This document shows, piece by piece, positions 1 through 8,281 of a stretch of DNA of 64,000 nt (its first letter is position 1; every line of letters starts with the position of its first letter). The position numbers were made by a program, and so were the translations under genes. The notes under the pieces are model-generated. The model ran no database searches, was not told the DNA's origin, and saw only the letters and a program-made list of their open reading frames with translations. This DNA comes from Streptosporangiaceae bacterium NEAU-GS5 (GTDB taxonomy: Bacteria > Actinomycetota > Actinomycetes > Streptosporangiales > Streptosporangiaceae), in assembly GCA_017592665.1 (NCBI GenBank), contig JAGFNW010000003.1, forward strand, positions 420,309 through 484,308, written 5' to 3'.

Positions 1-339
1 CCGGCCACAGTGAACGGCCAGTCCTACGTCAATAACGTCATCCTCTATCTCGACAGCTCAATGCAAGACGGGAACGCGGCCGAGTACGACCTCTCGCGCA
101 GCTGGAGTTCCCTCCGAGGCACAATCGGTTTGCGAGACGACGCGCCTCAGGGGGCTTCCGCGCGCTTCCAGGTATTCGGGGACGGAAACCTCCTCTATGA
201 AAAGGACCTCGCATTCGGGCAGTCCGAAGCGATCAACGTCGACGTGCGTGACGTATTGCGGTTGAAGCTCCAAGTCATGCCGCTGGCCGGCGACAACCCC
301 TACTACGCCGTATGGGGAGAAGCGCTCCTCGAGAAGTAG
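1..339 (+). CDS. C-terminal part of a protein with an NPCBM/NEW2-like beta-sandwich
   Basis: The reading frame is open from the first base of the window, so this is the 3' end of a gene that starts upstream; the GTG at position 10 is probably an internal valine. The visible ~112 residues read like an NPCBM/NEW2 carbohydrate-associated beta-sandwich (segments such as SWSSLRGTIGLRD, ARFQVFGDG and VLRLKLQVMP). Such modules sit at the ends of secreted glycoside hydrolases or in stand-alone actinobacterial surface proteins. What lies N-terminal to it cannot be seen. It converges on the mannanase gene, with a hairpin between the two. Confidence 0.6.
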   Translation, partial: PATVNGQSYVNNVILYLDSSMQDGNAAEYDLSRSWSSLRGTIGLRDDAPQGASARFQVFGDGNLLYEKDLAFGQSEAINVDVRDVLRLKLQVMPLAGDNPYYAVWGEALLEK

Positions 340-350
340 CGACATCCAGC

Positions 351-382
351 GCACCGCAGGGCCGATCCCGGACCTGCGGTGC
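351..382. terminator. Bidirectional hairpin terminator between convergent genes
   Basis: A perfect 10-bp inverted repeat (GCACCGCAGG at 351-360, CCTGCGGTGC at 373-382) with a 12-nt loop lies in the 52-bp gap between two convergent stop codons. There is no U-tract, as is common in actinobacteria. Confidence 0.7.
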
Positions 383-391
383 GCGAGGACC

Positions 392-2266
392 CTAGGGCGA
401 GGTGCAGGTGTAGCCGGACGGGAGCGAGTTGTCGCTCGCGCCGCGGCCTGCCTGGAATCCGAAGTCGTACGTGCCGTTGGCGGGGATCGGGTTCTGCTGG
501 TTGTTGTGGACGGTCACGGTGCCACCGCTGACGGTGAACGTGCCGTTCCACAGGTTGGTGATGGTCTGGCCGGACGGCAGCGTGAAGGTCACCGTCCAGT
601 TGGTGATCGGCGACGTCCCGGTGTTGGTGACCCTGATCGGCTGGATCACGTACCCACCGGGCCACGCGGTCTGCGTCGTGGCCGCGACGGAGCAACCACC
701 GCCAGTGGTGCCGCCCGAGGTCGTCACCTGGGCGGTGTTGGAGACCGGCGACATGTTGCCGGCCGCGTCACGCGCGCGGACCTGGAAGCGGTAGGTCGTG
801 TTCGCCGACAGGCCGGTGGCCGAGAACGACGTCGCGGTGGAGGTCCCGACCTGGGTGAACGTGCCGCCGCTCGCACCAGTGGCGCGGAGCACGGTGTAGC
901 CGGTCACGCCGACGTTGTCGGTCGAGGCGCCCCACGACAGGCTCGTGCCGGTCGACGTGGTGCCCGCGGCGGCGAGGCCGGTCGGCGCGCTTGGCGCGGT
1001 GGTGTCGGGTAGCGGCGAGATCGACGGCGAAGGCGATGGAGACGGCGATGGAGACGGCGATGGAGACGGCGAGGTCGGGGTGCCTCCGCTCTTGGCGATC
1101 ATCCGGTTGGAGTGCGCGCGGAACACGCTCATCGCCGGATCGCCGGTCCGCACGCAGTGGGGGTCGCAGCCGGCGTTTGCGCCCGGATACCACCAGAAGG
1201 CGGAGCCGTCCGCGCCCGAGGCCTCCAACTCCGCGTAGATCGCCGTCCACCAGGTGACCCGGTCGGCATTCCCCTCGGTGTTGAACTCGCCCATGAAGAA
1301 CGGCTTGCCGACCACGTTGTGCGAGTCCGATATCCACGCTCTGATCAGCGCCTTGGTCTGGTCCAGCGTCAGGTTGGCCCAACCGGCGTTCGGATATGGG
1401 TGCGCCGAGGTGAAGTCGATGTACGGCGACTGCTGGATGCCCACGAACGGATTGCCCTCGTTGCCGCCGAAGCCGTACTTCGTCTCGTGGCCTTCAAGAC
1501 CGGCTCCGAGCATGTGGTTGGAGTCGATGCTCTTGACGTACGCGCCCATCTCGTCGACCCACGCCCGGAGGGTCGCGCCACTGACGTTCTCGGCGGCGCT
1601 GACGTCCTGATAACGCGGCTCGTTCATGAGCTCCCACGCGAAGACCGTGGGCTCGTCCTTGTACTTGGTCCCGCTGTAGTGATTGGTCCGATTGAGGACG
1701 TAATTCACATAGTTCTTGTACTGCGTGAAACACCCGGGGCACTGCGTCTTGTTGAAGAACTTGGCCCGGCCCGGGTGCCCGCCGCTCAGTCCTTCCCACG
1801 AGAGCCGCGTGTCGATCCCGCCGTACGCCTCCCAGTAGTTCTCGAAGACCGGGACCAGCCGGATGTCATGCGCCTTGGCCGACTCGATGACGTAGTCGAA
1901 CAGCGCGAACTGCTGCTCGTTGTAGACGCCCTTGGAAGGCTCGAACCCGTGCCAGCTCTCGTGACTGAACATCCACAGGCGCAGCACGCTCACCTTGTCG
2001 GCCTGCAGCGAGGCCATGTGAGCGTCGATGCGGGCCTTGTCCATGTATTGAGTCTCGGTGTCTCCGAAGCTTCCGCCGTACGTGAAGACGTCGTAGGTGT
2101 TGGCGCCGGCGAAGTAGTACGTCTTGCCGTTCAGACAGAAGTGGATGCCGCAACGCTGGACGAATCCGGTGATGGCCGCGTTGGCGGAGCCGACCGACAC
2201 GATCGCGACCGTGCCGGCCACGAGGGCCAGCAGCACTGACAGGAGCGCGTGAATGGATCTTCTCAT
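392..2266 (-). CDS. Secreted GH5 mannan endo-1,4-beta-mannosidase with Fn3 and CBM2 modules
   Basis: 624 residues. Residues 1-31 are a Sec signal peptide ending near SANAA. Residues ~33-393 are a GH5 barrel of the bacterial/fungal mannanase type (GH5_7-like), with acid/base Glu216 in ELMNEP and nucleophile Glu327 in FMGEFN. A Ser-Pro repeat linker (~397-416), an Fn3 domain (~420-512) and a C-terminal CBM2 (~520-624, with cysteines near each end and conserved Trp) follow. The start is the ATG preceded by GAGGAAC and followed by the signal peptide; the frame stays open upstream but that extension looks non-coding. It should cut mannan outside the cell, with CBM2 anchoring it to crystalline polysaccharide. 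A LacI-type palindrome lies ~125 bp upstream. Confidence 0.9.
   Translation of the reverse strand: MRRSIHALLSVLLALVAGTVAIVSVGSANAAITGFVQRCGIHFCLNGKTYYFAGANTYDVFTYGGSFGDTETQYMDKARIDAHMASLQADKVSVLRLWMFSHESWHGFEPSKGVYNEQQFALFDYVIESAKAHDIRLVPVFENYWEAYGGIDTRLSWEGLSGGHPGRAKFFNKTQCPGCFTQYKNYVNYVLNRTNHYSGTKYKDEPTVFAWELMNEPRYQDVSAAENVSGATLRAWVDEMGAYVKSIDSNHMLGAGLEGHETKYGFGGNEGNPFVGIQQSPYIDFTSAHPYPNAGWANLTLDQTKALIRAWISDSHNVVGKPFFMGEFNTEGNADRVTWWTAIYAELEASGADGSAFWWYPGANAGCDPHCVRTGDPAMSVFRAHSNRMIAKSGGTPTSPSPSPSPSPSPSPSPSISPLPDTTAPSAPTGLAAAGTTSTGTSLSWGASTDNVGVTGYTVLRATGASGGTFTQVGTSTATSFSATGLSANTTYRFQVRARDAAGNMSPVSNTAQVTTSGGTTGGGCSVAATTQTAWPGGYVIQPIRVTNTGTSPITNWTVTFTLPSGQTITNLWNGTFTVSGGTVTVHNNQQNPIPANGTYDFGFQAGRGASDNSLPSGYTCTSP
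1032..1072. repeat. 12-bp tandem repeat encoding the Ser-Pro linker
   Basis: Three complete copies plus a partial copy of GGCGATGGAGAC. On the coding strand it specifies the SPSP linker between the GH5 barrel and Fn3, so it is a coding minisatellite that may vary in length. Confidence 0.9.
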
Positions 2267-2390
2267 GATGTTCCTCGCAGGATGGGAGCGCTCCCGAAAG
2301 GTCCGCCTCACCCTGCCCCGCAAGCAACAGACCGCCGCTCCCCCCAAGGCGGGACACCGGGCCTCATCAGCCAAGTCGGCCAAATGATCG

Positions 2391-2403
2391 TTGAAACGTT
2401 CAA
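2391..2403. promoter_or_regulatory. LacI-family-type operator upstream of the mannanase
   Basis: TTGAAACGTTCAA has TTGAA/TTCAA arms around ACG, a typical shape for LacI/GalR-family sites. It lies ~125 bp upstream of the GH5 start, overlapping the end of the araC-type gene. A very similar site (GTTGAAACGTTTTAAC) lies before the rhamnoside operon at 36145. Binding is inferred. Confidence 0.5.
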
Positions 2404-3221
2404 TCCGTCGTGCGGTGGGAGGCTGCGCGACCGTCCGTCGCGTGCTGACCGGCCCGATAGCGGCCAGGGGTGGTGCCGATGATGCCGGCGAAGGCCGCGA
2501 TGAAGCCGCTGGGGTTGGCCCAGCCGCAGGCGCGGGCGACACTCGTCGTGTCGTGGCCTTCGGCGAGCAGGACGAGCGCATGATAGACGCGAAGTTGCGT
2601 GCGCCACTCATAGAAGGTCATGCCGAGTTCGTCATGGAACAGCCGGCTGAGCGTGCGGCCGCTGGCGCCGATGGCCCGCCCGAGTTCGGCCAGTGACGTG
2701 GCGTCGCCAGGACGTTCGTACAGGATCCGGGCGATGGCCTGCAATCGGTCGTCGCGCGGTTCCGGTAGTTGAAGCGGTTGCTCGTACGCCAGGCGGAGTT
2801 CGTCGACGAGGACGCGGCGCAGCCGACCCTGTGCGGCGCGGTCCACGCCACCTGCCGCGGGGTCGTAGTTGCCCGGGCCCGTGAGCGTGAGCAGGACCTC
2901 GCGGGCCAGGTCGGACACCATGAACACGGCCGGATGGCCGGGCATGAGCCGGGCGAGGGAGGGCGGCAGGAAGAGGATCCGCATGACAGTGTCGCCGTGG
3001 GCGCGGTGGTAGTGCGTGAAGTCGGCGGGCGTCCAGGCGACGCGATTGGCCGGCACGATCGACGTGCCGCGTTCCGTGTGCACGGTCAGCACGCCACGGC
3101 CCGCGTAAACCAGGTGCCCACGTGAATGGGAGTCCGCGGAACTGATCCCGCCCGATGGCCACAGATGGACCCCTCCGGACGCCCAGATATGCGACGTCTC
3201 GGGTTGGCGGCCAACGGGCAT
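2400..3221 (-). CDS. AraC-family transcriptional regulator
   Basis: 273 residues. The N-terminal ~150 residues resemble an AraC cupin-type sensor domain (HSRGHLVYAGRGVLTV, then WTPADFTHYH). The C-terminal ~100 residues are the paired AraC helix-turn-helix, with the first HTH around SLAELGRAIGASGRTLSRLF and the second near VARACGWANPSGFIAAF, ending in the usual TPGRYR. It is divergent from an MDR oxidoreductase across ~54 bp, the classic arrangement for a regulator and its target. The ATG at 3221 puts the start just before the cupin; a longer in-frame extension would run into the neighbour. The effector is unknown. Confidence 0.85.
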   Translation of the reverse strand: MPVGRQPETSHIWASGGVHLWPSGGISSADSHSRGHLVYAGRGVLTVHTERGTSIVPANRVAWTPADFTHYHRAHGDTVMRILFLPPSLARLMPGHPAVFMVSDLAREVLLTLTGPGNYDPAAGGVDRAAQGRLRRVLVDELRLAYEQPLQLPEPRDDRLQAIARILYERPGDATSLAELGRAIGASGRTLSRLFHDELGMTFYEWRTQLRVYHALVLLAEGHDTTSVARACGWANPSGFIAAFAGIIGTTPGRYRAGQHATDGRAASHRTTD

Positions 3222-3275
3222 AAGTTGGCATTCTATCGGTGGCCGGTCACGACGCCGGCCGGTGACAGTGGACGC

Positions 3276-4232
3276 ATGACGATGCGAGCAGCGGTGTGTG
3301 TCCGGGCCGGCGACCCCGAGGTGCTGGAGATCCGCGAGCTGCCGGTGCCGGCGGTTCGAGAGGGCTGGAGCCTGGTCCAGGTGAAGGGCGCGGGCTTGAA
3401 CCGATCGGAGCTGAGGACCCGCCAGGGACATTCGCCGAGCGTGCGGTTCCCCCGCGTGCTGGGCATCGAATGCGTGGGAATCGTGGCGGCTTCGACCGAT
3501 CCCACGCTGCCGGAAGGCACGACCGTCGCGGCCGTGATGGGCGAGATGGGGCGGGCCTTCGACGGCGGCTACGCGGAATACGCGCTGCTGCCGAACTCGC
3601 TGCTGATGCCGATCACCACCTCGCTGCCGTGGGAGGTCTTCGCCGCGCTCCCCGAGTCGTACCTGACCGCCCAGGGCGCGCTCGACGCGCTGGGCCTCGC
3701 ACCTGGCGGCAAGGGCCGGCTGCTGATCCGGGGCGGCACCTCGTCGGTCGGGATGGCCGCCGCCTCGATCGCCTCCGGCTACGGCGTCACGACCGCCGCC
3801 ACGACACGGCGCCCGGACAAGCTCGGCGCGCTGATGGTCGACCACCCGCTCGTCGGCACTGATGGACTGCCCGACATCTGGCCCGAAGGCCCGGACTACA
3901 TCCTGGACCTCATCGGCGCGAGCACGGTGGCCGACTCGTTGCGCCTGGTCCGCCCCGGCGGGACGGTCTGCGTGGCGGGTTCGCTCAGCGGCTGGCTGAT
4001 CCCGGATTTCGAGCCGATCGCGATGATTCCGTCCGGCACCAGGCTCACGGCCTTCCACAGCAAGAACGCCACGGGCGGCACGTCGGTGCTGCAGCGGGTG
4101 GTGCGCGAGGTCGAGGCCGGCGTCTACCGGCCCAATGTCGACCGGGTCTTCCCGCTGGACGACATCGCCGCAGCGCACGGCTACATGGAGGCCGACCAGG
4201 CCACCGGCAAGCTCGTCGTCGTGCCGGCGTAG
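3276..4232 (+). CDS. Zinc-independent MDR/quinone-oxidoreductase-like NADPH-dependent dehydrogenase
   Basis: 318 residues, typical for the MDR quinone oxidoreductase subgroup. The N-terminal GroES-like domain begins at MRAAVCVRAGDPEVLEIREL. The cofactor domain carries the segment RLLIRGGTSSVGMAAASIA, a nucleotide-binding turn of the GG.SSVG type; later motifs include DLIGAST and RPGGTVCVAGSL. The catalytic zinc ligands of true alcohol dehydrogenases are absent, as expected for quinone-reductase-like members. ATG 3276 was chosen because the domain starts immediately after it; ATG 3282 is an alternative. It is probably controlled by the divergent AraC regulator. The substrate cannot be told. 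Confidence 0.85.
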   Translation: MTMRAAVCVRAGDPEVLEIRELPVPAVREGWSLVQVKGAGLNRSELRTRQGHSPSVRFPRVLGIECVGIVAASTDPTLPEGTTVAAVMGEMGRAFDGGYAEYALLPNSLLMPITTSLPWEVFAALPESYLTAQGALDALGLAPGGKGRLLIRGGTSSVGMAAASIASGYGVTTAATTRRPDKLGALMVDHPLVGTDGLPDIWPEGPDYILDLIGASTVADSLRLVRPGGTVCVAGSLSGWLIPDFEPIAMIPSGTRLTAFHSKNATGGTSVLQRVVREVEAGVYRPNVDRVFPLDDIAAAHGYMEADQATGKLVVVPA

Positions 4233-4237
4233 AGGTA

Positions 4238-4918
4238 ATGCCCGGTGAGGATGCCAACCGATGGAAGACGCGTTCGTGCGCTATTTTCCGACGGGTGAGG
4301 AGCGAGTCGCAGCAAGAAGTCAGTGCTGTGTCACCCGAGGGTGGTTGGCGTTTCACCGAGGGGTGCCTGCGTTCGTCGGTCGCAGTGATAAAGCCGTTCG
4401 CGATCGACTTCTTCGAGCGCTGGACGTTCGCGCGCTTCATGCGTGAGGGGATCTTGGCCCTCGGCTTCGAATCCGGTCAGCCGTACAGCCCCAGCAGCCA
4501 CGGTGGCTCCTACGGTGATCGCTACGGCGGTGTGCAGGTGGTCGCTCTGACCGCACCGGCGCAGTGGGATCTTGTCGCGATCGAGTACGACTCCCGGCGT
4601 GTTGACGAGACGTTCATCCCTGATGACGTCACCTGGCACTCCCGTGGTGTCCTTGCCTGGCTGCGAAACGGCTTTCTCTATGTTCAGGTGCTCAGAGAAC
4701 CGCGCGGCGCGATAGCCGAATGGGAGCTACTGCCTCGCCGCGACAGCGACCAGGGCCTCGCGTACTGCTTTGAAGAGCGCGGCGCTTGGAAGACCCTGAC
4801 TCTCGATGAGAACGGATACCTCCTGACCGCTCGCGATGAAGAAGGTATCGACGTCTTCGATCTCGAGAAGCGGCGTCGCGCACGGAAGGGCGGCGACTGG
4901 CGACCGCGTGCAGGGTGA
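4238..4918 (+). CDS. Hypothetical protein
   Basis: 226 residues if the first ATG, 5 bp after the oxidoreductase stop, is used. The first ~45 residues are Arg/Ser-rich and may not be translated; an internal GTG start (VIKPFAIDFF) would give ~177 residues. The rest reads as a soluble globular protein (LTAPAQWDLVAIEYD, GVLAWLRNGFLYVQVL, GAWKTLTLDENGYLLTA). No family is recognised, no signal peptide or membrane segment is seen. Codon use is less GC-biased than in the neighbours. Confidence 0.5.
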   Translation: MPGEDANRWKTRSCAIFRRVRSESQQEVSAVSPEGGWRFTEGCLRSSVAVIKPFAIDFFERWTFARFMREGILALGFESGQPYSPSSHGGSYGDRYGGVQVVALTAPAQWDLVAIEYDSRRVDETFIPDDVTWHSRGVLAWLRNGFLYVQVLREPRGAIAEWELLPRRDSDQGLAYCFEERGAWKTLTLDENGYLLTARDEEGIDVFDLEKRRRARKGGDWRPRAG

Positions 4919-4963
4919 GGTGCCCATCGTGCCCGCGCAGGGACAGGCGACGGCTCGCTGAGC

Positions 4964-5404
4964 CTATCCACCGGCCTTTGTGTAGTCGCGGGTCAGCCAG
5001 TGCTCGGGGCGGATGTGGATCGCGCACATGCGGTCGGTGGCGTCCCGGGTGGCCTCGATGTAGCCGTCGGCGCCCTCTCTACCCAGGTAGCGGCGGGCGA
5101 GCTCCCAGCGCTGCTCAACGGTGACGGTGTCCTCGATCGCGGTGACCGGGCCCTCGACGGAGGCGTACCGATAAGGCATCTCCTGGGTCTGCGCGCAGAC
5201 GGTGACCCGGCCGGCCTTGCGGATCAGCTGGGCTTTGCGGCTGTTGCCATCGGTCACCACGATGATCTCGCCGCCGGGCTGGTAGTCGTACCAGAGCGGA
5301 ATGGCCAGCGGACCTCGGCCGTCGTCATCGGCCACGGTCACGACCGCGACGTGCACTTCGGCGAGGAAGGCCTCGCGTTCGGCGGGCGTCATTGCCAGGG
5401 ACAT
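4964..5404 (-). CDS. Pyridoxamine-5'-phosphate-oxidase-fold (PPOX) flavin/F420 protein
   Basis: 146 residues, the usual size for single-domain split-barrel proteins. Landmarks are VAVVTVADDDGRGPLAIPLWYDY, then IIVVTDGNSRKAQLIRKAGRVTVCAQ, and a C-terminal HIRPEHWLTRDYTK. Actinobacterial members bind FMN or F420 and reduce diverse substrates or sequester cofactor; the cofactor cannot be settled from sequence alone. It stands alone, downstream of the terminator of the metallopeptidase gene. Confidence 0.8.
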   Translation of the reverse strand: MSLAMTPAEREAFLAEVHVAVVTVADDDGRGPLAIPLWYDYQPGGEIIVVTDGNSRKAQLIRKAGRVTVCAQTQEMPYRYASVEGPVTAIEDTVTVEQRWELARRYLGREGADGYIEATRDATDRMCAIHIRPEHWLTRDYTKAGG

Positions 5405-5482
5405 GATCCATAGGTTAGCGCCGCCAGGCCCGCAGGAGGCGGTGCCAAGGTCTACCGATGTAGACCGGCCTCAGTCACACGA

Positions 5483-5532
5483 AGATCCCTGCCGGTCATC
5501 ACTCTTCGGTGATATGTGACCGGCAGGGATCT
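5483..5532 (-). terminator. Long hairpin after the metallopeptidase gene
   Basis: AGATCCCTGCCGGTCA (5483-5498) pairs perfectly with 5517-5532, and a nested ATCAC/GTGAT stem closes the loop. It lies ~80 bp past the metallopeptidase stop and before the next leftward gene, consistent with an I-shaped intrinsic terminator. The symmetry also makes it usable on the + strand. Confidence 0.7.
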
Positions 5533-5612
5533 GGGTTAGTGCGAGGCACTACATCGGATGCGGCCTCGGCGATGCTGATGCTGTCGCTGTGGATGTAGAT
5601 CAGCGACCGACG

Positions 5613-6497
5613 TCACTCCTCGTCGTCGCCGCTGTCGTCATCACTGTCGTCGTCATCGCTGTCGTCATCGTCGTCGTCGCCGCTGTCGTCGTCGTCGCCG
5701 CTGTCGTCATCGTCGCCGCTGTCGTCGTCATCACTGTCGTCGTCGCCGTTGTCGTCGCTGTCGTCGTCGCCGTTGTCGTCGTCCTTGGTCTCCTCAGGCA
5801 GACACTTGGCAACGCCGCCCTTGGCGCCCTTGTTGAAGGCCGCGAACTGCTCAGCGGCAGTTCCGTGATCCCCAGGCTTCGACCAGGGCTCCTTGTCGCC
5901 GACCTTGCGGAAAATCTTCTTCAATTCAGCGGTGTAGCCCTTGCCGAACTTGATCGCCCCGTCGTCGGCGGCACCCTGGATGGCAGCGCCGGCCAGGCAC
6001 TCCGCCTGCAGTTCATAGGCCTTCTGGTGGAGCGAAACGTCGAGCTGGTCCTGGATGGCGTGTCCCCACTCGTGCGCGACGACGTCATAGACCCAGGCGT
6101 TGCCGTCCTTGTAGCCGTCGGCCATGAAGTTGAGGCCCCAGGCGACGTACCTGCCCTTGTGGCAGTAGTAGGCGTTGTCGTAGGAGAGCTTCTCGCCGTC
6201 ACATTTCGGTGCGGCCTTGCCGTGCTTGGAATAGGCGCCGTACACCTTCGGCTTGGTGTAATGACCGGTGAAGTAGTCCGACCAGTGGTCCTTCCAGAAC
6301 GCATCCACCACTTCGACCGCGTCGTTGATGTCCGACTGCAGATTGTTTTTAGCGGCAGTTGTGGAACTGTGCGTCTGAGTGCTTTTCGTGGTGGCGGTGG
6401 CGGCCTGACTGGGCGTAGCGGTTAACCCCAGGATCAGCGAGGACGACACCGTCAGCATATATGTGACGAGCTTGATGCTCAGTACTAAACGTCGCAT
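5613..6497 (-). CDS. Secreted neutral zinc metallopeptidase (YpfJ-like) with Asp-rich C-terminal tail
   Basis: 294 residues. Residues 1-32 form a signal peptide ending near PSQA. Residues ~50-235 form a metallopeptidase of the predicted neutral zinc metallopeptidase family: HEWGH at 142-146 supplies two His ligands and the catalytic Glu, and Glu162/166 in ELQAEC is in the usual third-ligand region. Cysteines 99, 112, 167 and 232 could form disulfides. The last ~57 residues are almost entirely Asp, Ser and Gly, which is not part of the family core and suggests a calcium-binding or cell-wall-repelled tail. The start was set at the ATG before the signal peptide; an open extension upstream is unlikely to be used. 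Confidence 0.85.
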   Translation of the reverse strand: MRRLVLSIKLVTYMLTVSSSLILGLTATPSQAATATTKSTQTHSSTTAAKNNLQSDINDAVEVVDAFWKDHWSDYFTGHYTKPKVYGAYSKHGKAAPKCDGEKLSYDNAYYCHKGRYVAWGLNFMADGYKDGNAWVYDVVAHEWGHAIQDQLDVSLHQKAYELQAECLAGAAIQGAADDGAIKFGKGYTAELKKIFRKVGDKEPWSKPGDHGTAAEQFAAFNKGAKGGVAKCLPEETKDDDNGDDDSDDNGDDDSDDDDSGDDDDSGDDDDSGDDDDDDSDDDDSDDDSGDDEE

Positions 6498-6785
6498 GAC
6501 GCGACACCTTCCCCCTCCATGGATGGTGAGCGCGGACGCCGCGGTTCCGGCGGCCGTGTAGCGAGCGAGCCGTCTCGGTTCCCCCCAATTGGCGCGCTCA
6601 TAAATGAACGTGTTCCATCGCGTTCCATCGCGAACGTTCCGCACCATGAGCGCCGACGTGATTCATCGCGGTGGCTGCAGGTTGCGGTTGGCGCCTCGGC
6701 GCCTCGGCGTCTTGGCCGCTAGCGCCGAGAAAGCCCAAAGAAGGGGTACGCCACTATCGAAGCCGCCATGCGGGCCGCGGCGCCC

Positions 6786-7481
6786 TCAAACGGAAGTTCG
6801 GCGGAGGCGGTCGAGACCGTCGAGCAGCAGGTCGAGGGTGAACTCGAACTCGACCTGGCTGTCACACCACCCCAGCGTCGGGTCGCCGGCGTCGTGGATC
6901 TCGGCCGCCACCATCGCCGTCAAGTGAGGCAGAGACTCGGCCATCGCGGCCATTTCCGCCTCCGTGACCTCGACCTCGAGGTTTCCGCCTGCCGCTGTCG
7001 GGCTGAAGATCTCCTGCGCGAACCCGAAAGGCAGGCTGCCGAAGGCGTGCAGCGCCCGGTGCGCGATTCGGTACGAGAATCCGGCCTCGATCAAAGTGCC
7101 CAGAATGCCGTCGTAGTAGGCGTAGACGTCGGCGGGGATGGTCGGGCGTGAGCCCATGAGTCCCGGCGCCCAGGGGTGACGCAGCATCACCTCGCGCGCC
7201 GCGAGAAACCGCTGCCGGAGCCGGGTGCGCCAGTCCATGCCGTCCTGGGGGCCGAGCCGGGCGACAGCGGCGCCGATCTCCTGGAACACCGATTCGACGA
7301 GCCCGTCGAGCAGGGCGTCCTTGCCCGGCAGGTGGTAGTAGAGCGACATCGCCTCGACGCCGAGGTTCGCGGCGAGGCGGCGCATCGTCAGCGCCGCGAT
7401 CCCGTCCGCGTCGACCAGGGCGACCGCCGCCGTCAATACGCGCTCGCGACTCAACGGCTCGCGCGACGCCTTCGCTCTCAC
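6786..7481 (-). CDS. TetR-family transcriptional repressor
   Basis: 231 residues. The N-terminal HTH is classic TetR (LSRERVLTAAVALVDADG, then TMRRLAANLGVEAMSLYYHL). The C-terminal ligand domain resembles the TetR_C class with RHPWAPGLMGSRP. The gene is divergent from a DUF4386 membrane protein, and the 80-bp gap contains two copies of a palindrome, so autoregulation and control of the neighbour are likely. Confidence 0.9.
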   Translation of the reverse strand: MRAKASREPLSRERVLTAAVALVDADGIAALTMRRLAANLGVEAMSLYYHLPGKDALLDGLVESVFQEIGAAVARLGPQDGMDWRTRLRQRFLAAREVMLRHPWAPGLMGSRPTIPADVYAYYDGILGTLIEAGFSYRIAHRALHAFGSLPFGFAQEIFSPTAAGGNLEVEVTEAEMAAMAESLPHLTAMVAAEIHDAGDPTLGWCDSQVEFEFTLDLLLDGLDRLRRTSV

Positions 7482-7502
7482 GTGCCTCCACCCCTTGCCG
7501 GT

Positions 7503-7537
7503 ACCTTACATCGTATGATTACCTTACGCGGTAAGGT
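7503..7537. promoter_or_regulatory. Paired TetR operators
   Basis: A perfect site ACCTTAC-GCG-GTAAGGT lies at 7521-7537. An imperfect copy ACCTTAC-ATC-GTATGAT (5 of 7 positions symmetric) lies exactly 18 bp to the left at 7503-7519. Their place between the divergent tetR-type gene and the DUF4386 gene, overlapping where promoters must lie, fits cooperative TetR dimers. Confidence 0.75.
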
Positions 7538-7561
7538 GACCGAAGGCCTGGAGGAGCTCAC

Positions 7562-8281
7562 GTGTCCGCGTTGATCCGCACCGCCCGCACGACCGGGCTG
7601 CTCTATCTCGGCCTCGCCGTCGCCGGCGGGCTCGGCTTCCTGCTCATCCGGCCCAAGCTCTTCGCCGCCGCCGATCCCGGCGCCACCCTGGCCAACCTGA
7701 TCCACGACGAGTCGCTCGCGCGTGCCGGGGTCGCGCTCGAACTTCTCACCGTGCTCACCCAGGCGCTCACGGCCGCCTGGTTCTACCGGCTGTTCCGGTC
7801 CGCCGAGCCGTACGGTGCGGCCGGCATCGCCGCCTTCGGCCTGGTGAACGCGGTCGCGGTGCTCGGCAGCGCGGCGCTGCTCGCGACGGCGGTGCAGATC
7901 GCGGGCGACCCGGTCGGCGATCCGGCGGCCAATGTCCAGCTCATGTATCTGATCAGCGGCAACCTGTGGCGCGCCGGCGGGCTGTTCTTCGGTCTGTGGC
8001 TGATCCCCATGGGCTCGTGCGTGCTGCGCTCGGGGTGGATGCCGCGCCCGCTCGGCTGGGTGCTCGTCGCCGGCGGCATCGGCTATGTGCTCAGCGCTTT
8101 CGTCGCGTACGTGGCACCCGGCGCCGGGGCGCTCGCGGACGCCCTCGCTTACCCCGCCACCGTGGGCGAGTTCTGGATGATCGCCTACCTGCTGACGCGC
8201 GGCGTCCGTCGAAGCGCGCTCGACGGGACGCCGCGCGGTGCCCGTCAGAAGACGGAGACGACCCCCGCTAGCACTCGCTGA
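7562..8281 (+). CDS. DUF4386-type integral membrane protein
   Basis: 239 residues from a GTG start, preceded by GGAGGAGCTC. About six hydrophobic helices are visible (GLLYLGLAVAGGLGFLLI, VALELLTVLTQALTAAWF, AAFGLVNAVAVLGSAALLA, LFFGLWLIPMGSCVL, LGWVLVAGGIGYVLSAFVAY, FWMIAYLL). This matches the DUF4386 layout, whose function is unknown. It is probably repressed by the divergent TetR, so it may respond to a small hydrophobic ligand. Its 3' end overlaps the convergent gene by 14 bp. Confidence 0.8.
   Translation: MSALIRTARTTGLLYLGLAVAGGLGFLLIRPKLFAAADPGATLANLIHDESLARAGVALELLTVLTQALTAAWFYRLFRSAEPYGAAGIAAFGLVNAVAVLGSAALLATAVQIAGDPVGDPAANVQLMYLISGNLWRAGGLFFGLWLIPMGSCVLRSGWMPRPLGWVLVAGGIGYVLSAFVAYVAPGAGALADALAYPATVGEFWMIAYLLTRGVRRSALDGTPRGARQKTETTPASTR

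Noticed and set aside
1032..1072. Regular 12-bp repeats considered as a CRISPR or operator array
   Set aside because: Direct tandem units without spacers, in frame, encoding the Ser-Pro linker.
2267..2611. N-terminal extension of the mannanase
   Set aside because: The frame is open but the peptide is low-complexity and a signal peptide with ribosome site starts at 2266.
5620..5790. Dense GTC-type repeats that look like a satellite or CRISPR-like tract
   Set aside because: No spacers of constant length; they encode the Asp-rich tail of the metallopeptidase.
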